Below are positions 27,220-35,914 of a stretch of DNA of 64,000 nucleotides, in pieces. The position numbers were made by a program, and so were the translations under genes. Below the pieces are notes generated by a model that saw only the letters and a program-made list of their open reading frames with translations, made no database searches and had not been told where the DNA came from. The DNA comes from CAVSUZ01 sp963795415 (GTDB lineage Bacteria > Pseudomonadota > Alphaproteobacteria > Acetobacterales > Acetobacteraceae): positions 992,001-1,056,000 of the forward strand of contig CAWCHQ010000001.1 of NCBI GenBank assembly GCA_963795415.1, in the 5' to 3' direction. Position 1 is the first letter of the stretch. Each line of letters opens with the position of its first letter.

Positions 27220-27350
27220 CTAATGTCCCGAATCGGAAGTTCGCCGTTGTGGAATCGCAGCCGAATTCGAGACACTAGCTGTTTCTCTTCAGTTGCCGGC
27301 TTATCCCCTCCGTCCGCCGCAGAGGGCGAACTTCGGGGGCAGGACACTAG
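27220..27350. repeat. 131-bp nested inverted-repeat element (MITE-like)
   Basis: The outer ends are 26 bp: CTAATGTCCCG with GAAGTTCGCC (27220-27245) and its counterpart ending GGACACTAG (27325-27350), matching at 20 of 26 positions. An inner end with GAATTCGAGACACTAG (to about 27279) also pairs with the left end (CTAATGTCCCGAAT). It carries no coding capacity. Layout and size fit a non-autonomous mobile or palindromic element between the NRDE gene and the small membrane peptide. Confidence 0.55.
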
Positions 27351-27404
27351 CTTTCCGGCGTTCCGCCCCCGGGCCCGATCGCGTTGGGAAATCCCGGCGC
27401 AATC

Positions 27405-27569
27405 CTACTCGCCTTTTGCGATCGCCTTGCCGATCGCGAGACCGGCGCCAAGGGCGATCGCGCCAGCGGCCAGGGTGCTTATCGTGATGCTGATCATTGC
27501 CGCCTGCAGCCAGGGAGGCTCCGGCGGTTTGCTCGGGCCTTTGGGCGATTGCTTAGACCGGGTTACCAT
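27405..27569 (-). CDS. 54-residue single-span membrane peptide
   Basis: Reads MVTRSKQSPKGPSKPPEPPW, then a membrane helix of about 22 residues (ISITISTLAAGAIALGAGLA), ending IGKAIAKGE. A strong Shine-Dalgarno (GGAGGATAAAGG) precedes the ATG. The basic, proline-rich N-terminus is cytosolic by the positive-inside rule. The coding evidence is the ribosome site, clean frame and transmembrane design. No family is recognised. It is divergent from the flavin-dependent oxidoreductase. Confidence 0.6.
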   Translation of the reverse strand: MVTRSKQSPKGPSKPPEPPWLQAAMISITISTLAAGAIALGAGLAIGKAIAKGE

Positions 27570-27637
27570 CCTTTATCCTCCCGCCCGCAATGCAGCATGC
27601 GGGCGGGTCCAGGGCAAGTCGTTTCGGGGATCATGCG

Positions 27638-28801
27638 ATGATCAGCAAGTTTGTGACAGTTTATCCCGGGCATATCGACCTTCCGGATTTCGGCCAGGAC
27701 GCCACTCCGGCAAACGCGCGCCGGTTTACCAACAATGAGCTGGCCGGGGTGTTCGAGAAGACCGAGGCGGTCGCCCGGACGATGGACCAGTACGGATGGG
27801 ACACGCTCTGGCTCGCCGAGCACCATTTCCAGCACGAAGGTTATGAGTGTCTACCCAATATTCTGATGCTGGCCGTTCATCTGGCGAACGTGGTGCCGCG
27901 GTTGAAGATCGGGTGCGGGTTCAACATTGCGCCAATGTGGCATCCGCTCCGGCTCGCCGAGGATTTCGCCATGGCGGACATCCTGACCAAGGGACGGACG
28001 GTGTTCGGCGTCGGTCGCGGCTATCACACCCGGGAAGTTGAAACGTTCGGCGCCCCGATGCTGGACCAGGAGGCGAACCGCGACCTGTTCGAAGAGCAGG
28101 TGGAAATTATTTTCAAGGCGTTCAATCAGGAGCGTTTTTCCCACAAGGGGCGGCATTACAACTTGCCTCCTTCGGTGCCGTACCGGGGCTATCAGCTGCA
28201 GGATCTTACTCTGGTGCCTCGGCCGGTAAATCGTCCGGTGGAGTGCTGGCAACCGATCGTAAGCGCGAACCCGAGGGGGCTGGATTTCATGCTCCGGCAC
28301 GGAATAAAGGGCTTGGTCGGGGGCGGGGCTGCGACGATGGCGGAGGGCCCGATCCAGGGTTACCGGGATGCCGCCGCGCGTGCCGGCAGGTCACTGGATC
28401 TTGGGCAGGATCTGACCATCGGGATTTTCTTCCACCTGGCCCGCACGCAGGAAGAGGCCATGCGGGAAATGCGGCCGTGGTTCGAGGAGCATGTGAAGAT
28501 GTTTGCGCCGCTGGGCTTCGTTCCGGGAATCACTCCGGAGCAGGTGAAAGCGACTCAGCGCAGGGGTGGTTGGGCCGAGGCGGGGGTGCCGACACTGGAG
28601 CACTACATGAAGCTCGGGTCCTGGTTTGCGGGAACGCCAGACCGATTAGTGGAGCATTTGAAGGGGATCGAGCAGCGCTTTCCGGGGATGGATTATATCA
28701 ACCTTAGTACCAGTTTGTGCACGCCGAAGGCGGTGATGCTGGAGCAGTTCCAGTGGGTGGCGGAGGAGGTGATGCCCGCTTTTGGGGGTGCTGGTCGTTA
28801 G
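27638..28801 (+). CDS. LLM-class flavin-dependent oxidoreductase (luciferase-like)
   Basis: 387 residues from the ATG at 27638. The bacterial luciferase-like TIM barrel shows WDTLWLAEHHFQHEGYECLP, LKIGCGFNIAPMWHPLRLAE, GRTVFGVGRGYHTREVETFG and a C-terminal GTPDRLVEHLKGI. These enzymes use reduced flavin or F420 to oxidise small organics; the substrate is not predictable from sequence. An in-frame extension upstream (to 27590) lacks a ribosome site and overlaps the divergent gene's promoter, so the shorter start is preferred. Confidence 0.85.
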   Translation: MISKFVTVYPGHIDLPDFGQDATPANARRFTNNELAGVFEKTEAVARTMDQYGWDTLWLAEHHFQHEGYECLPNILMLAVHLANVVPRLKIGCGFNIAPMWHPLRLAEDFAMADILTKGRTVFGVGRGYHTREVETFGAPMLDQEANRDLFEEQVEIIFKAFNQERFSHKGRHYNLPPSVPYRGYQLQDLTLVPRPVNRPVECWQPIVSANPRGLDFMLRHGIKGLVGGGAATMAEGPIQGYRDAAARAGRSLDLGQDLTIGIFFHLARTQEEAMREMRPWFEEHVKMFAPLGFVPGITPEQVKATQRRGGWAEAGVPTLEHYMKLGSWFAGTPDRLVEHLKGIEQRFPGMDYINLSTSLCTPKAVMLEQFQWVAEEVMPAFGGAGR

Positions 28802-29018
28802 GTTTCACCAACAAAGCCTCGGTCATGCTTGTAGACCGATTTAGTCATTGCGGTCGGTGGGAACCGCGCGTTCTTCGGGGTTATTTTTTAGCACCGACAT
28901 GTCACGCGCATCCGGGTCATGAAAACTCGGGCTGGGATTGAGCGCCTTAACAGGGTTTTCAGCACCCAACCCAGCCTCGAAGGAATCAGTTAACCGCAAC
29001 GTCTGGCTTTTTCCATCC

Positions 29019-29309
29019 TCAGGCCGAAGGCGGGCTCACGTTGTTATGGAGGGACGCCGGCGCCTCCTGGTCGGAAAGTCTATTCCTGGATTTTGTCCGG
29101 AACAGATACAACCCAGCACCGAGCGCGATGAGCCCGGGCAACCCGGTCCCAAGAAGCGGCAGCGGCGCGGGGCCATGCACGGGCGTGGGCCACGGCCCGG
29201 GGCCATGCACGGGCGTGGGTGGAGGCAGGGGCGGACCGTGAGGCGACGGCCCCGCCTTCACTTGGCTGGCGAAGCAAAGGAGCACAACTGCTAGTAGGAG
29301 TTTTTCCAC
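29019..29309 (-). CDS. Small Pro/His/Gly-rich surface protein with GxGLPGL membrane tail
   Basis: 96 residues from a GTG start preceded by GGGGAGATAAA. Signal peptide MEKLLLAVVLLCFASQVKAG, then a proline-rich stretch with repeated PTPVHGP, then LLGTGLPGLIALGAGLYLF (a membrane helix) and a basic stop RTKSRNR, followed by a 19-residue polar tail. The DNA shows a 22-bp direct repeat with 30-bp period (29168-29189 and 29198-29219). The C-terminus resembles short exported proteins with a G(A/T)GLPGL helix and basic tail, and loosely resembles PEP-CTERM-type sorting tails. It is divergent from the exosortase-like gene and is its candidate substrate. Confidence 0.65.
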   Translation of the reverse strand: MEKLLLAVVLLCFASQVKAGPSPHGPPLPPPTPVHGPGPWPTPVHGPAPLPLLGTGLPGLIALGAGLYLFRTKSRNRLSDQEAPASLHNNVSPPSA

Positions 29310-29476
29310 TTTATCTCCCCAATTTTAGCTACCCCAGGCAAGTCTTTCACTCGCCAAGCGTAATTTGCAAAAACTAACGCAACTTTCTTCTGGTAGCGTA
29401 TCATGCCCCGTCCGGCATGGAATGTCCAGAACATTAACTTACATTACACTCCTAAACCCTGGTAGGGCTGTTACAC

Positions 29477-30364
29477 GTGTTCGTGATGACCCTTTCGAAA
29501 TCCGGATGGTTATGGCCGCCGGCATTCCGCGCGCTGATGCTGATCGGAATCGCCAACGGGCTGACGCGCACGGTCGTCAATTCGCTTACGTCGGAGAGCT
29601 TCTGGACCGCCTTGGAGAGCACGTTCGGCGTCAGCACGATAACCATCGGAGCGGTCGTCGCCGGCTGGACTTTGGCATCGCGAATGTCGCCCCGGCAGCT
29701 GGATCTTCACGACGGCATTCTCCTGACGGTGTATACCCTGATCCTCATTCTTCCCTTCGAGACGACGAGCATGGCCGCCGTATTCATGCTCAGCGTGTAC
29801 GCCGCATTCCGCGATCGGCATGACATTTGTACGGTTGCCGCGGCGTCGGTTTTCGGCGCGATCGGTTTTGTGGGAGCCTCGCTTGCACTACCGCTACGAT
29901 TGTTTGGCCCGCCGTTCCTTGCCCTGGACGCACATTTGGCTGCACCGCTGCTGCAAACCATTCACCCTGACGCGGTCGCCGCCGGTAATCTCATCGAGAC
30001 ACAAACCGGCCAACCCCTGGTGGTCGGGACCGGCTGCGCCTCGGTCGCCGTCGTCCTGCAAGCGCTGCTATGCTGGCTCGCAATCGTGCGGGTCTTCCGC
30101 CCCGCCTGGAGCCTTCGTGATCTCGCCGCCCTCCCGGCGCTCGTTGCGGGTATGATAGCAATTAATGTTACACGCATAGCCGCGATGGGCATCACTGCAT
30201 CATCCTATCGCCTCATTCACGGTCCGATGGGTACTTATGCGATCAGTTTGGCCTGCATTTTTCTCGCGGTCGCGGCCAGCCGGTGGACGCTCCGAAGACC
30301 GCCCGGCACGTCTCCTGCCACTGCTGATCGTCGCACTGCTCACCTGCATCACAGTAGCCCCTAA
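29477..30364 (+). CDS. Exosortase/archaeosortase-like multi-pass membrane protein
   Basis: 295 residues and about eight membrane segments. The three residues that define exosortases occur in the right order and spacing: Cys187 in VVGTGCASVAVVLQ, Arg233 in AINVTRIAAMG (NxxR context) and His249 in YRLIHGPMGTYAI (HxxxG). Exosortases are integral-membrane cysteine transpeptidases that cleave C-terminal sorting tails of exported proteins. The GTG start at 29477 overlaps no other gene; ATG 29486 is an alternative. It is followed with overlap by a small partner gene. Assignment is from catalytic motifs and topology, and the subfamily is not recognised. Confidence 0.7.
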   Translation: MFVMTLSKSGWLWPPAFRALMLIGIANGLTRTVVNSLTSESFWTALESTFGVSTITIGAVVAGWTLASRMSPRQLDLHDGILLTVYTLILILPFETTSMAAVFMLSVYAAFRDRHDICTVAAASVFGAIGFVGASLALPLRLFGPPFLALDAHLAAPLLQTIHPDAVAAGNLIETQTGQPLVVGTGCASVAVVLQALLCWLAIVRVFRPAWSLRDLAALPALVAGMIAINVTRIAAMGITASSYRLIHGPMGTYAISLACIFLAVAASRWTLRRPPGTSPATADRRTAHLHHSSP

Positions 30365-30812
30365 GCTGCTGCCGGACGGGCCACGTGCCCCGCAATCCCC
30401 GCACGGTTCAGAACAGCGCCTGGTTCTGTTTCTTGCGCGCTTCGGCTGGAGCCGGACCAGCACGGCTGATCTGATCCTGAGCGGTGACGAAACGGTCGAC
30501 CGTTTCGAGCGTGAGTCATGTCCGGAAGGCGTGCTTGTTTCCAGCATGCCGCCGCAAACCGATGTGCTCGGCCTTCTGACGGATGTGCCTTCCGGCAACA
30601 CCCGCCGGTGGTTCGTTTACGACGGCATGCTGTCCGACAAGCCCCCGACAGGGCTGGCCCTGCTCCACGGAAGAGCGATGCGTTATTTAACGATGCTGCG
30701 GGGACGAAAGCCCGAGACGGAGATGATCCTGGTATTGGCGGTGCCCGCCGGCTGCATGGCTGTAACCGAGCTGCCGTGGCGGGATTTGGGGTTGAATACG
30801 CCCACGGATTGA
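30237..30812 (+). CDS. Exosortase-associated protein of unknown function
   Basis: 191 residues from the ATG at 30237, overlapping the exosortase-like gene in another frame; the true start may be later. An Arg-rich N-terminus precedes one membrane helix (LLPLLIVALLTCITVAPKLL), then an extracytoplasmic domain with FGWSRTSTADLILSGD and SMPPQTDVLGLLTDVP. In many exosortase loci the next gene or fused domain is EpsI, but I see no clear EpsI signature. Position and topology suggest it works with the exosortase. Gene reality is supported by a long clean frame after the overlap. Confidence 0.5.
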   Translation: MRSVWPAFFSRSRPAGGRSEDRPARLLPLLIVALLTCITVAPKLLPDGPRAPQSPHGSEQRLVLFLARFGWSRTSTADLILSGDETVDRFERESCPEGVLVSSMPPQTDVLGLLTDVPSGNTRRWFVYDGMLSDKPPTGLALLHGRAMRYLTMLRGRKPETEMILVLAVPAGCMAVTELPWRDLGLNTPTD

Positions 30813-30949
30813 CTTCGGTGGTCCTCTGGAACGCTTTCACTATGGCAACCTATAGACGTATCGACTGGCCGGCCAGCGATCTCAGAGTCCGTCCGGATCA
30901 TTTTGTGGTCTGACAAAGTCTTCTGAACCTCAGGCGGATTGAGGCCCAA

Positions 30950-31310
30950 CGGAGGAACTCCAAATACAGGCCCCGCTTTTTTCCCGCTCTTGACGCTCTG
31001 GTTGTCGATGGCGGCCGCGGTCGGACTGGCTTCACATAATGTGCGTGGTGAAAGCGATCCAGCGTCCCGTCGTATTCCCAGCGGCGAAAATTGTCGTTGA
31101 CGGTGCTCTTGCGCGGCAGATCCTTGGGCAACGACGCCCACTGACAGCCGGTGCTGAGGATGTCCATCAGCCCGTCGATCATCCCACGCACATTGACGGT
31201 TCGTTTGTTGCCGCCCCGTTTGCCCGGGGCGATCAGCGGCTTGATCTGCGCCCACTCCTCATCCGTCAGGTCGCTCGGGGCAGTGCATGGCTCCGGTCAT
31301 AGCCGGGGCG
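30950..31310 (-). pseudogene. IS5-family transposase remnant
   Basis: The minus strand reads LTDEEWAQIKPLIAPGKRGG, NKRTVNVRGMIDGLMDILST, GCQWASLPKDLPRKSTVNDN and FRRWEYDGTLDRFHHA, the N-terminal part of IS5-type DUF4096 transposases. A frame change then gives EASPTAAAIDNQSVKSGKK, with the first catalytic Asp. The rest of the gene is missing. Lies between the exosortase locus and the secreted-protein gene. Confidence 0.8.
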
Positions 31311-31721
31311 ATTTTCGGTCGCCCGCATTCGGCACCTCACAATTCGGTGCAGCGTCGCATCAATAGCCTCGCTGGCCGACCGGTCGACCACCTAAAATGG
31401 CTCGCAGTTTTTCCGGACGAACACTAAAGGTTGGCCAGGCCCTATTGGCTGAGACCGCTCTGGGGAGTTGCTCGCCGGTCAGACAATTCAGTGTTTCTCG
31501 GCGACTTTCGCGCCGGAGATCGACCTGCTGAGCCGGCTGATCAGAGAGTTTTCGAATAATAATATTATACTGCAATAGTTGCGTATAAATATCTTCTAGG
31601 AGGAAGGCCATTTTCCGGGTTGACAGCCCGCCGTTACTGCGTTTTCAGGCAGGACTCTATCGATACGTCTCGAGTTCAATATCGGTCTTTTTTTTGAAGC
31701 AACACTCAGAGGAAGAGCGAA
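31311..31721. other. Gap with no supported gene; promoter region of the secreted protein
   Basis: A possible 83-codon minus-strand frame (31360-31611) has no recognisable features. The stretch 31550-31700 is clearly richer in A/T (AATAATAATATTATACTGC) than the surroundings and is a good candidate for the promoter of the secreted beta-helix protein. No operator was identified. Confidence 0.4.
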
Positions 31722-33792
31722 ATGTTCTATGTTTTTGGCGCTGTACTGTTTCTGCTGACATTCGGTATCGCATCAGAGGGCGCAGCCCAGCCAGCGTCCT
31801 CCAGCAACGAGAACACCGCGGCCATGGCGAGCCCAGCCGCCGCCAGCAATGGTCAATGCGGCCCTGCCGACGATGTTTACACAAAGGTTGCGCCTAAAAC
31901 CGGCCTGTGCACCGCCGGCACGGCCTCCGCAGTCAGCGGCAGCGGCCCGTGGAATTGGACTTGTACGGGATCGAATGGCGCGAAAACCGCCTGCCAAGCC
32001 TATAATACCATTCTGCCAGCCGGTCGCGACGCGAGCGCCAACTGGCGGATGGCGGGGATGCTATCCGTGGGCGGCATTCCTAACAGAACGACCGTATGCG
32101 CCACTGTCCACCCTCTTGGCGGAGGCCGGGACGACACCAACAGCATTCAGAACGCCATCGAGGCCTGCCCGTCAGGTGACGTGGTCCAGCTCGCGGCAGG
32201 GACCTTTACGGTCGCCGAGGGAAATTACGTGCAGGTTGATCGCGGCGTAACACTGCGTGGCGCCGGCCCCGGCAGGTACGCTGCTCAAAAGGACCGGCGG
32301 CGCTGTCCTGAACCACGAAGACCCCGGCGGCAACCCTTCGCCGATCATACTCGTGGGACCGATGCGTTGGAATAACAACTTTATTTCCACTAATCTCACG
32401 GCTGACGCTGCCGCCGCCGGACGTTCCGTTACAGTAAAAAGCGCCGCCGGTTTCTCAGTGGGACAGATCGTGCTTCTCGACGAACAGTCCGACGCAAACT
32501 GGCAGACAGACCCACAAGGACGAGGGAAGATTTGGGCAGAGCCGGACTTCCGGGTCGTCTGGCAGAAGCACAATCCCTCATTGCCGGACATCGACGATTT
32601 CGACGCCGGACAAACCCCTGAGACCCCTGGCAGCGCTGGCCAATGGTTCTCGCGACTCGATCGCCCGACCGCTGAGTTCCACCGGATATCATCCATCTCC
32701 GGCAATACCATCAGCTTCAACTCGCCGGTGACCATCTCCTACCGGGTGGCCCATCAGGCCCAGCTCTCCTATACCCAGACGCCTTACGTCACCAATGCCG
32801 GTGTCGAAAACATGACTCTTAGCAATGGTGATGACGGCCAGCTCCGTTTTGAATGGGCAGCTTACTCCTGGGCGAAAAACGTAGAAAGCACCGTCTGGCT
32901 GGGCGAGGGATTCGCCATCGACAATTCCTTCCGCGTCCAGCTTGAGGAGTTTTATGTCCACGACGCGGCATGGGCTGAGCCCGGCGGAGCTGGCTATGCC
33001 ATCAGCCTGGCCAACGGATCATCCGAGGTCCTCATTGAAAACGGCATCTCCGTTAAAGCCAACAAAGTCATAGTATCCCGCTGCTCAGGCGCCGGATCGG
33101 TGACGGCCTATAACTACATGGATGACGGCCATATCAACACCGACGATACTTGGATCGAAATCGGCGCCAATAACTCTCACATGACGGGCTCTCATCATAT
33201 GCTGCTGGAGGGCAACTACGCCTTCAATCTTGACAGCGATGATACCCATGGCGCAGCCATATATACGACCTTTTTCCGCAATTACGCTCCCGGGGTTCGC
33301 CGATCGTTCGTCAGCGGTTACGATGGCAAGACGATTAACGACGTCACGCAATACCATACCAATGGTCCGATCCGCGGCGCCGGAGCACAGGCCTACTCAT
33401 ATTGGTTTTCGTTCGTCGGCAATGTTCTCGGCATGCCCTCAGGAGGCGGGATTCCCGGATGGGTCTACTCCGCAAGCAACTGGACCAACGGCCAGCCCAC
33501 TATCTGGCAGCTTGGCTGGGACTTATTCTCCCCCTATCCGGTTGACGCCAATGTAGCCAACACCGCGCTCATCGACGGCAACTACGATTATGTCACAAAC
33601 GCGGTAAAATGGGCGTCCACCGACGTCGTCCACAGCTTGCCGAACTCTCTTTACCTGACGCAGACCCCAGCCTTTTTCACCGCGGGAAAAGGCTATACTT
33701 GGCCGTGGGTTAATCCTACCGGGTCAACGCAGGTCTATACCTTGCCGGCGAAGGCGCGCTACGATGCTGGAACGCCATTCACGCAACCCTGA
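31722..33792 (+). CDS. Secreted right-handed beta-helix (pectate lyase-like) protein, frameshifted
   Basis: Signal peptide MFYVFGAVLFLLTFGIASEG. Next comes a cysteine-rich module (NGQCGPADDV, GLCTAGTASAVSGSGPWNWT, then CTGSNGAKTACQA) of the kind found in large exported proteins. A beta-helix domain follows, starting GGGRDDTNSIQNAIEACPSG with VTLRGAGPG. A one-base excess near 32268 (CCCC) breaks the frame; the following frame runs to the end with TVWLGEGFAIDNSFRVQLEE and LLEGNYAFNLDSDDTHGAAI. Joined length is about 690 residues. It likely binds or cleaves polysaccharide outside the cell. Its 3' end overlaps gspK by 29 bp, so it is the best candidate cargo of the adjacent type II system. Confidence 0.75.
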
Positions 33793-34633
33793 GCTACCGA
33801 CGGCAGCTACAGCCTCTGAACCACCGCCCGGTCAACGCGGCTTCGCCCTTCTCATCGTTCTCTGGGCGGTGGTTCTCGTGGCATTCCTGGTCACCCAACT
33901 CACCGCAGCCGGCCGGCTGGAGACGCATATCGCCTCCAATTTGCGCGGTGCCGCGATCGCCGAGGCGGCCGCGGATGGCGCAATCTACGAGGCCTTGTTT
34001 CACCTTTTGGACGGCTCGCCGGAGCGATGGGAAGCAGACAATTCCATTCATCGCATCACCAGCCCCAGCGGTTTCGCCTTGATTCGAATCCAGGATGAAG
34101 CCGGCAAGGTCAACCCGAATACGGCCTCCTTCACACTGCTGGCGGCCTTGTTGCGCAACGTTGGTGCGGACCATCAGGCCGCGGCCGCGATAGCTTCTAA
34201 CATAATTATCTGGCGTACGAATGACCCGACGGCGCAGACTGCCATCACGAACGCTGCCCGCTATCGCAGCGCCGGGCGGGATTATGGACCACCCGGCGCG
34301 TCCTTCCAGTCGCTCGACGAGCTGGGGCTGGTCCTCGGCATCACGCCAGAGCTGCTTCGCCGCCTCCTCCCCCACTTCTCAATCTATTCAGCAGGCACCC
34401 CGACCTTGGCGAGCGCCGATCCAATCGTGAGAAAGGCCATTACAGAGATGCAGGAAGACGCCAATGCCGGGCTCGATGCCGGTCCCCTGGGCCGATCACC
34501 CTCGGTCTCGATCACGGCCGAGGCGCATGACAGAAGCGGCTCGGTCTTCAGCCGATCCGCTGTCATCCGCCTTGAGCCCTCCACCGACGGCCTTCCCTAT
34601 CAGATCCTGACCTGGGAGGCTCCGGCGTCGTGA
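33764..34633 (+). CDS. gspK: Type II secretion minor pseudopilin GspK
   Basis: 289 residues. The prepilin site and helix are PGQRGFALLIVLWAVVLVAF, with cleavage after Gly. GspK marks are GAAIAEAAADGAIYEALFHL, IRIQDEAGKVNPNTAS and SFQSLDELGLVLGITPEL. GspK caps the pseudopilus tip with GspI and GspJ. It is unusually first in the cluster, overlapping the secreted beta-helix gene. Intact. Confidence 0.88.
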   Translation: MLERHSRNPELPTAATASEPPPGQRGFALLIVLWAVVLVAFLVTQLTAAGRLETHIASNLRGAAIAEAAADGAIYEALFHLLDGSPERWEADNSIHRITSPSGFALIRIQDEAGKVNPNTASFTLLAALLRNVGADHQAAAAIASNIIIWRTNDPTAQTAITNAARYRSAGRDYGPPGASFQSLDELGLVLGITPELLRRLLPHFSIYSAGTPTLASADPIVRKAITEMQEDANAGLDAGPLGRSPSVSITAEAHDRSGSVFSRSAVIRLEPSTDGLPYQILTWEAPAS

Positions 34634-34636
34634 AAA

Positions 34637-35056
34637 CTACCGCCGAAGCGGCCCCGCCGTAACAAAGAGCCTGTAGGCCGACCGCATCACCTGCTCCTGA
34701 TAGGCCTGGTTAAGCGCCGGCGTATGCGAGTGGTAGTCGCCTATCGCGTCCATGAGATCGCCATGCGCCTCATTGAGATAAACCCGCAGGATCGCGCCCG
34801 CCGCCGCGATGTTGTAGCAAGGCCACTCGACCAGACGAAAACGCACGGCACTCTCGCTCAGGCCGGTGTAACGGGCCAAAGGCCCCAGCCAGCGCGTGTT
34901 CACCTGCATCAGCCCCAGATCCTCAGACCCGTCCGGGTTGCCATGAACCGTGCCCAGCGCACCACCCTCGACCGCCTGAATGGAGGGCAGTACGCGGGGC
35001 GGCAACTGGTTGAATGCGGCCACAGCCGCCATGCAGGCCAGATATGGAATCGCCAT
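34637..35056 (-). CDS. Lytic transglycosylase (SLT domain), exported or periplasmic
   Basis: 139 residues from the ATG at 35056 (MAIPYLACMAAVAAFNQLPP). It has the SLT-type catalytic segment PSIQAVEGGALGTVHGNPDG with Glu, then SEDLGLMQVNTRWLGPLARY and PCYNIAAAGAILRVYLNEA. Small specialised transglycosylases open peptidoglycan so that secretion or conjugation machines can span it. Located inside the secretion cluster on the opposite strand, between gspK and gspO. Longer in-frame starts upstream would overlap the divergent gspO. Confidence 0.78.
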   Translation of the reverse strand: MAIPYLACMAAVAAFNQLPPRVLPSIQAVEGGALGTVHGNPDGSEDLGLMQVNTRWLGPLARYTGLSESAVRFRLVEWPCYNIAAAGAILRVYLNEAHGDLMDAIGDYHSHTPALNQAYQEQVMRSAYRLFVTAGPLRR

Positions 35057-35118
35057 GGACTCGTCTCTCACGTATATCGCACCATGAAAATCCCGGCTGG
35101 AAAAGAGAAGACAATCCG

Positions 35119-35854
35119 CTGCAGTCCCTGCTTTCCTTGCTCGTCGCCCCCTTGGTCGGCAGCTTCCTTGGCGTCCTGATCCGCCGGCTGCCGAGATCCC
35201 AGCCGATGGTCCTCGACCGTTCGAAGTGCGAAACCTGCCGGCGCACCCTCGACCCGGCCGAAATGGTGCCAATCGTAAGTTTTCTGCTCCTCAGAGGGCG
35301 ATGCCGCGTCTGCCGCGCGCCGATCGCACGTTTCCATCTGCTCGTGGAGATTGGCGCCCTCGCCGTGGCCGCCTGGGCGGCAAGCTTGCAGACCGATACT
35401 CTCGGGCTGTGGCTCAGTTGCGTGCTCGGCTGGACTTCTCCTCGCGCTCGCCTGGATTGATGCCGAACACATGCTGATGCCGGATGCGCTCACCTTGCCG
35501 CTTATTCTCTTTGGCATGGCAGCAACCTGGCTTCAGGAACCCGGCAGCATGCTCAACCATGCTGTCGGCGCGGCAACCGGGTATCTGGCATTCCGCGGCA
35601 TCGCGTGGCTGTACAGATCGCTGCGCGGCTGCCACGGACTCGGACAAGGCGACGCGAAATTGTTAGCAGCAGCCGGCGCATGGATCGGCTGGGCCGCCCT
35701 TCCCCTCCTGGTTGTGACTGCGGCGCTTGCTGCCCTCGCGACAGCCCTCGTTGCCATGGCTGCCGGACGCCGCATTCACACACGAACCGCGCTGCCATTC
35801 GGACCCTTCCTGGCCGCGGCGCTGTGGTTCATGTGGCTCTATCGCCCGGCCTAA
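35119..35854 (+). CDS. gspO: Prepilin peptidase GspO, apparent +1 frameshift
   Basis: The first frame has LVAPLVGSFLGVLIRRLPRS, the zinc-type CxxC pairs in CETCRRTL and CRVCRAPIARFH, and ends near 35435. One extra base shifts the frame, and the next reads GLLLALAWIDAEHMLMPDAL (first catalytic Asp) and CHGLGQGDAKLLAAAGAWIG (second catalytic Asp, GxGDxK) with further membrane helices. GspO cleaves and methylates GspG-K pseudopilins. The start is uncertain, since the in-frame codons near 35119 are CTG/TTG. The two halves contain all catalytic parts, so either a point frameshift or a base-call error. Confidence 0.85.
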
Positions 35855-35914
35855 TCGCGCAACAGCGCCATCGTAAAATCGGAGACGCCGGTTGCCCGGC
35901 GCTTCCCTGGCTGA

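Noticed and set aside
29019..29309. Calling the small anchored protein a canonical PEP-CTERM protein
   Set aside because: There is no PEP or VPLPA motif and the chain runs 19 residues past the basic cluster, so only a loose resemblance is claimed.
31360..31611. An 83-codon minus-strand frame upstream of the beta-helix gene
   Set aside because: It covers an A/T-rich promoter-like segment, has no ribosome site of note and no recognisable domain.
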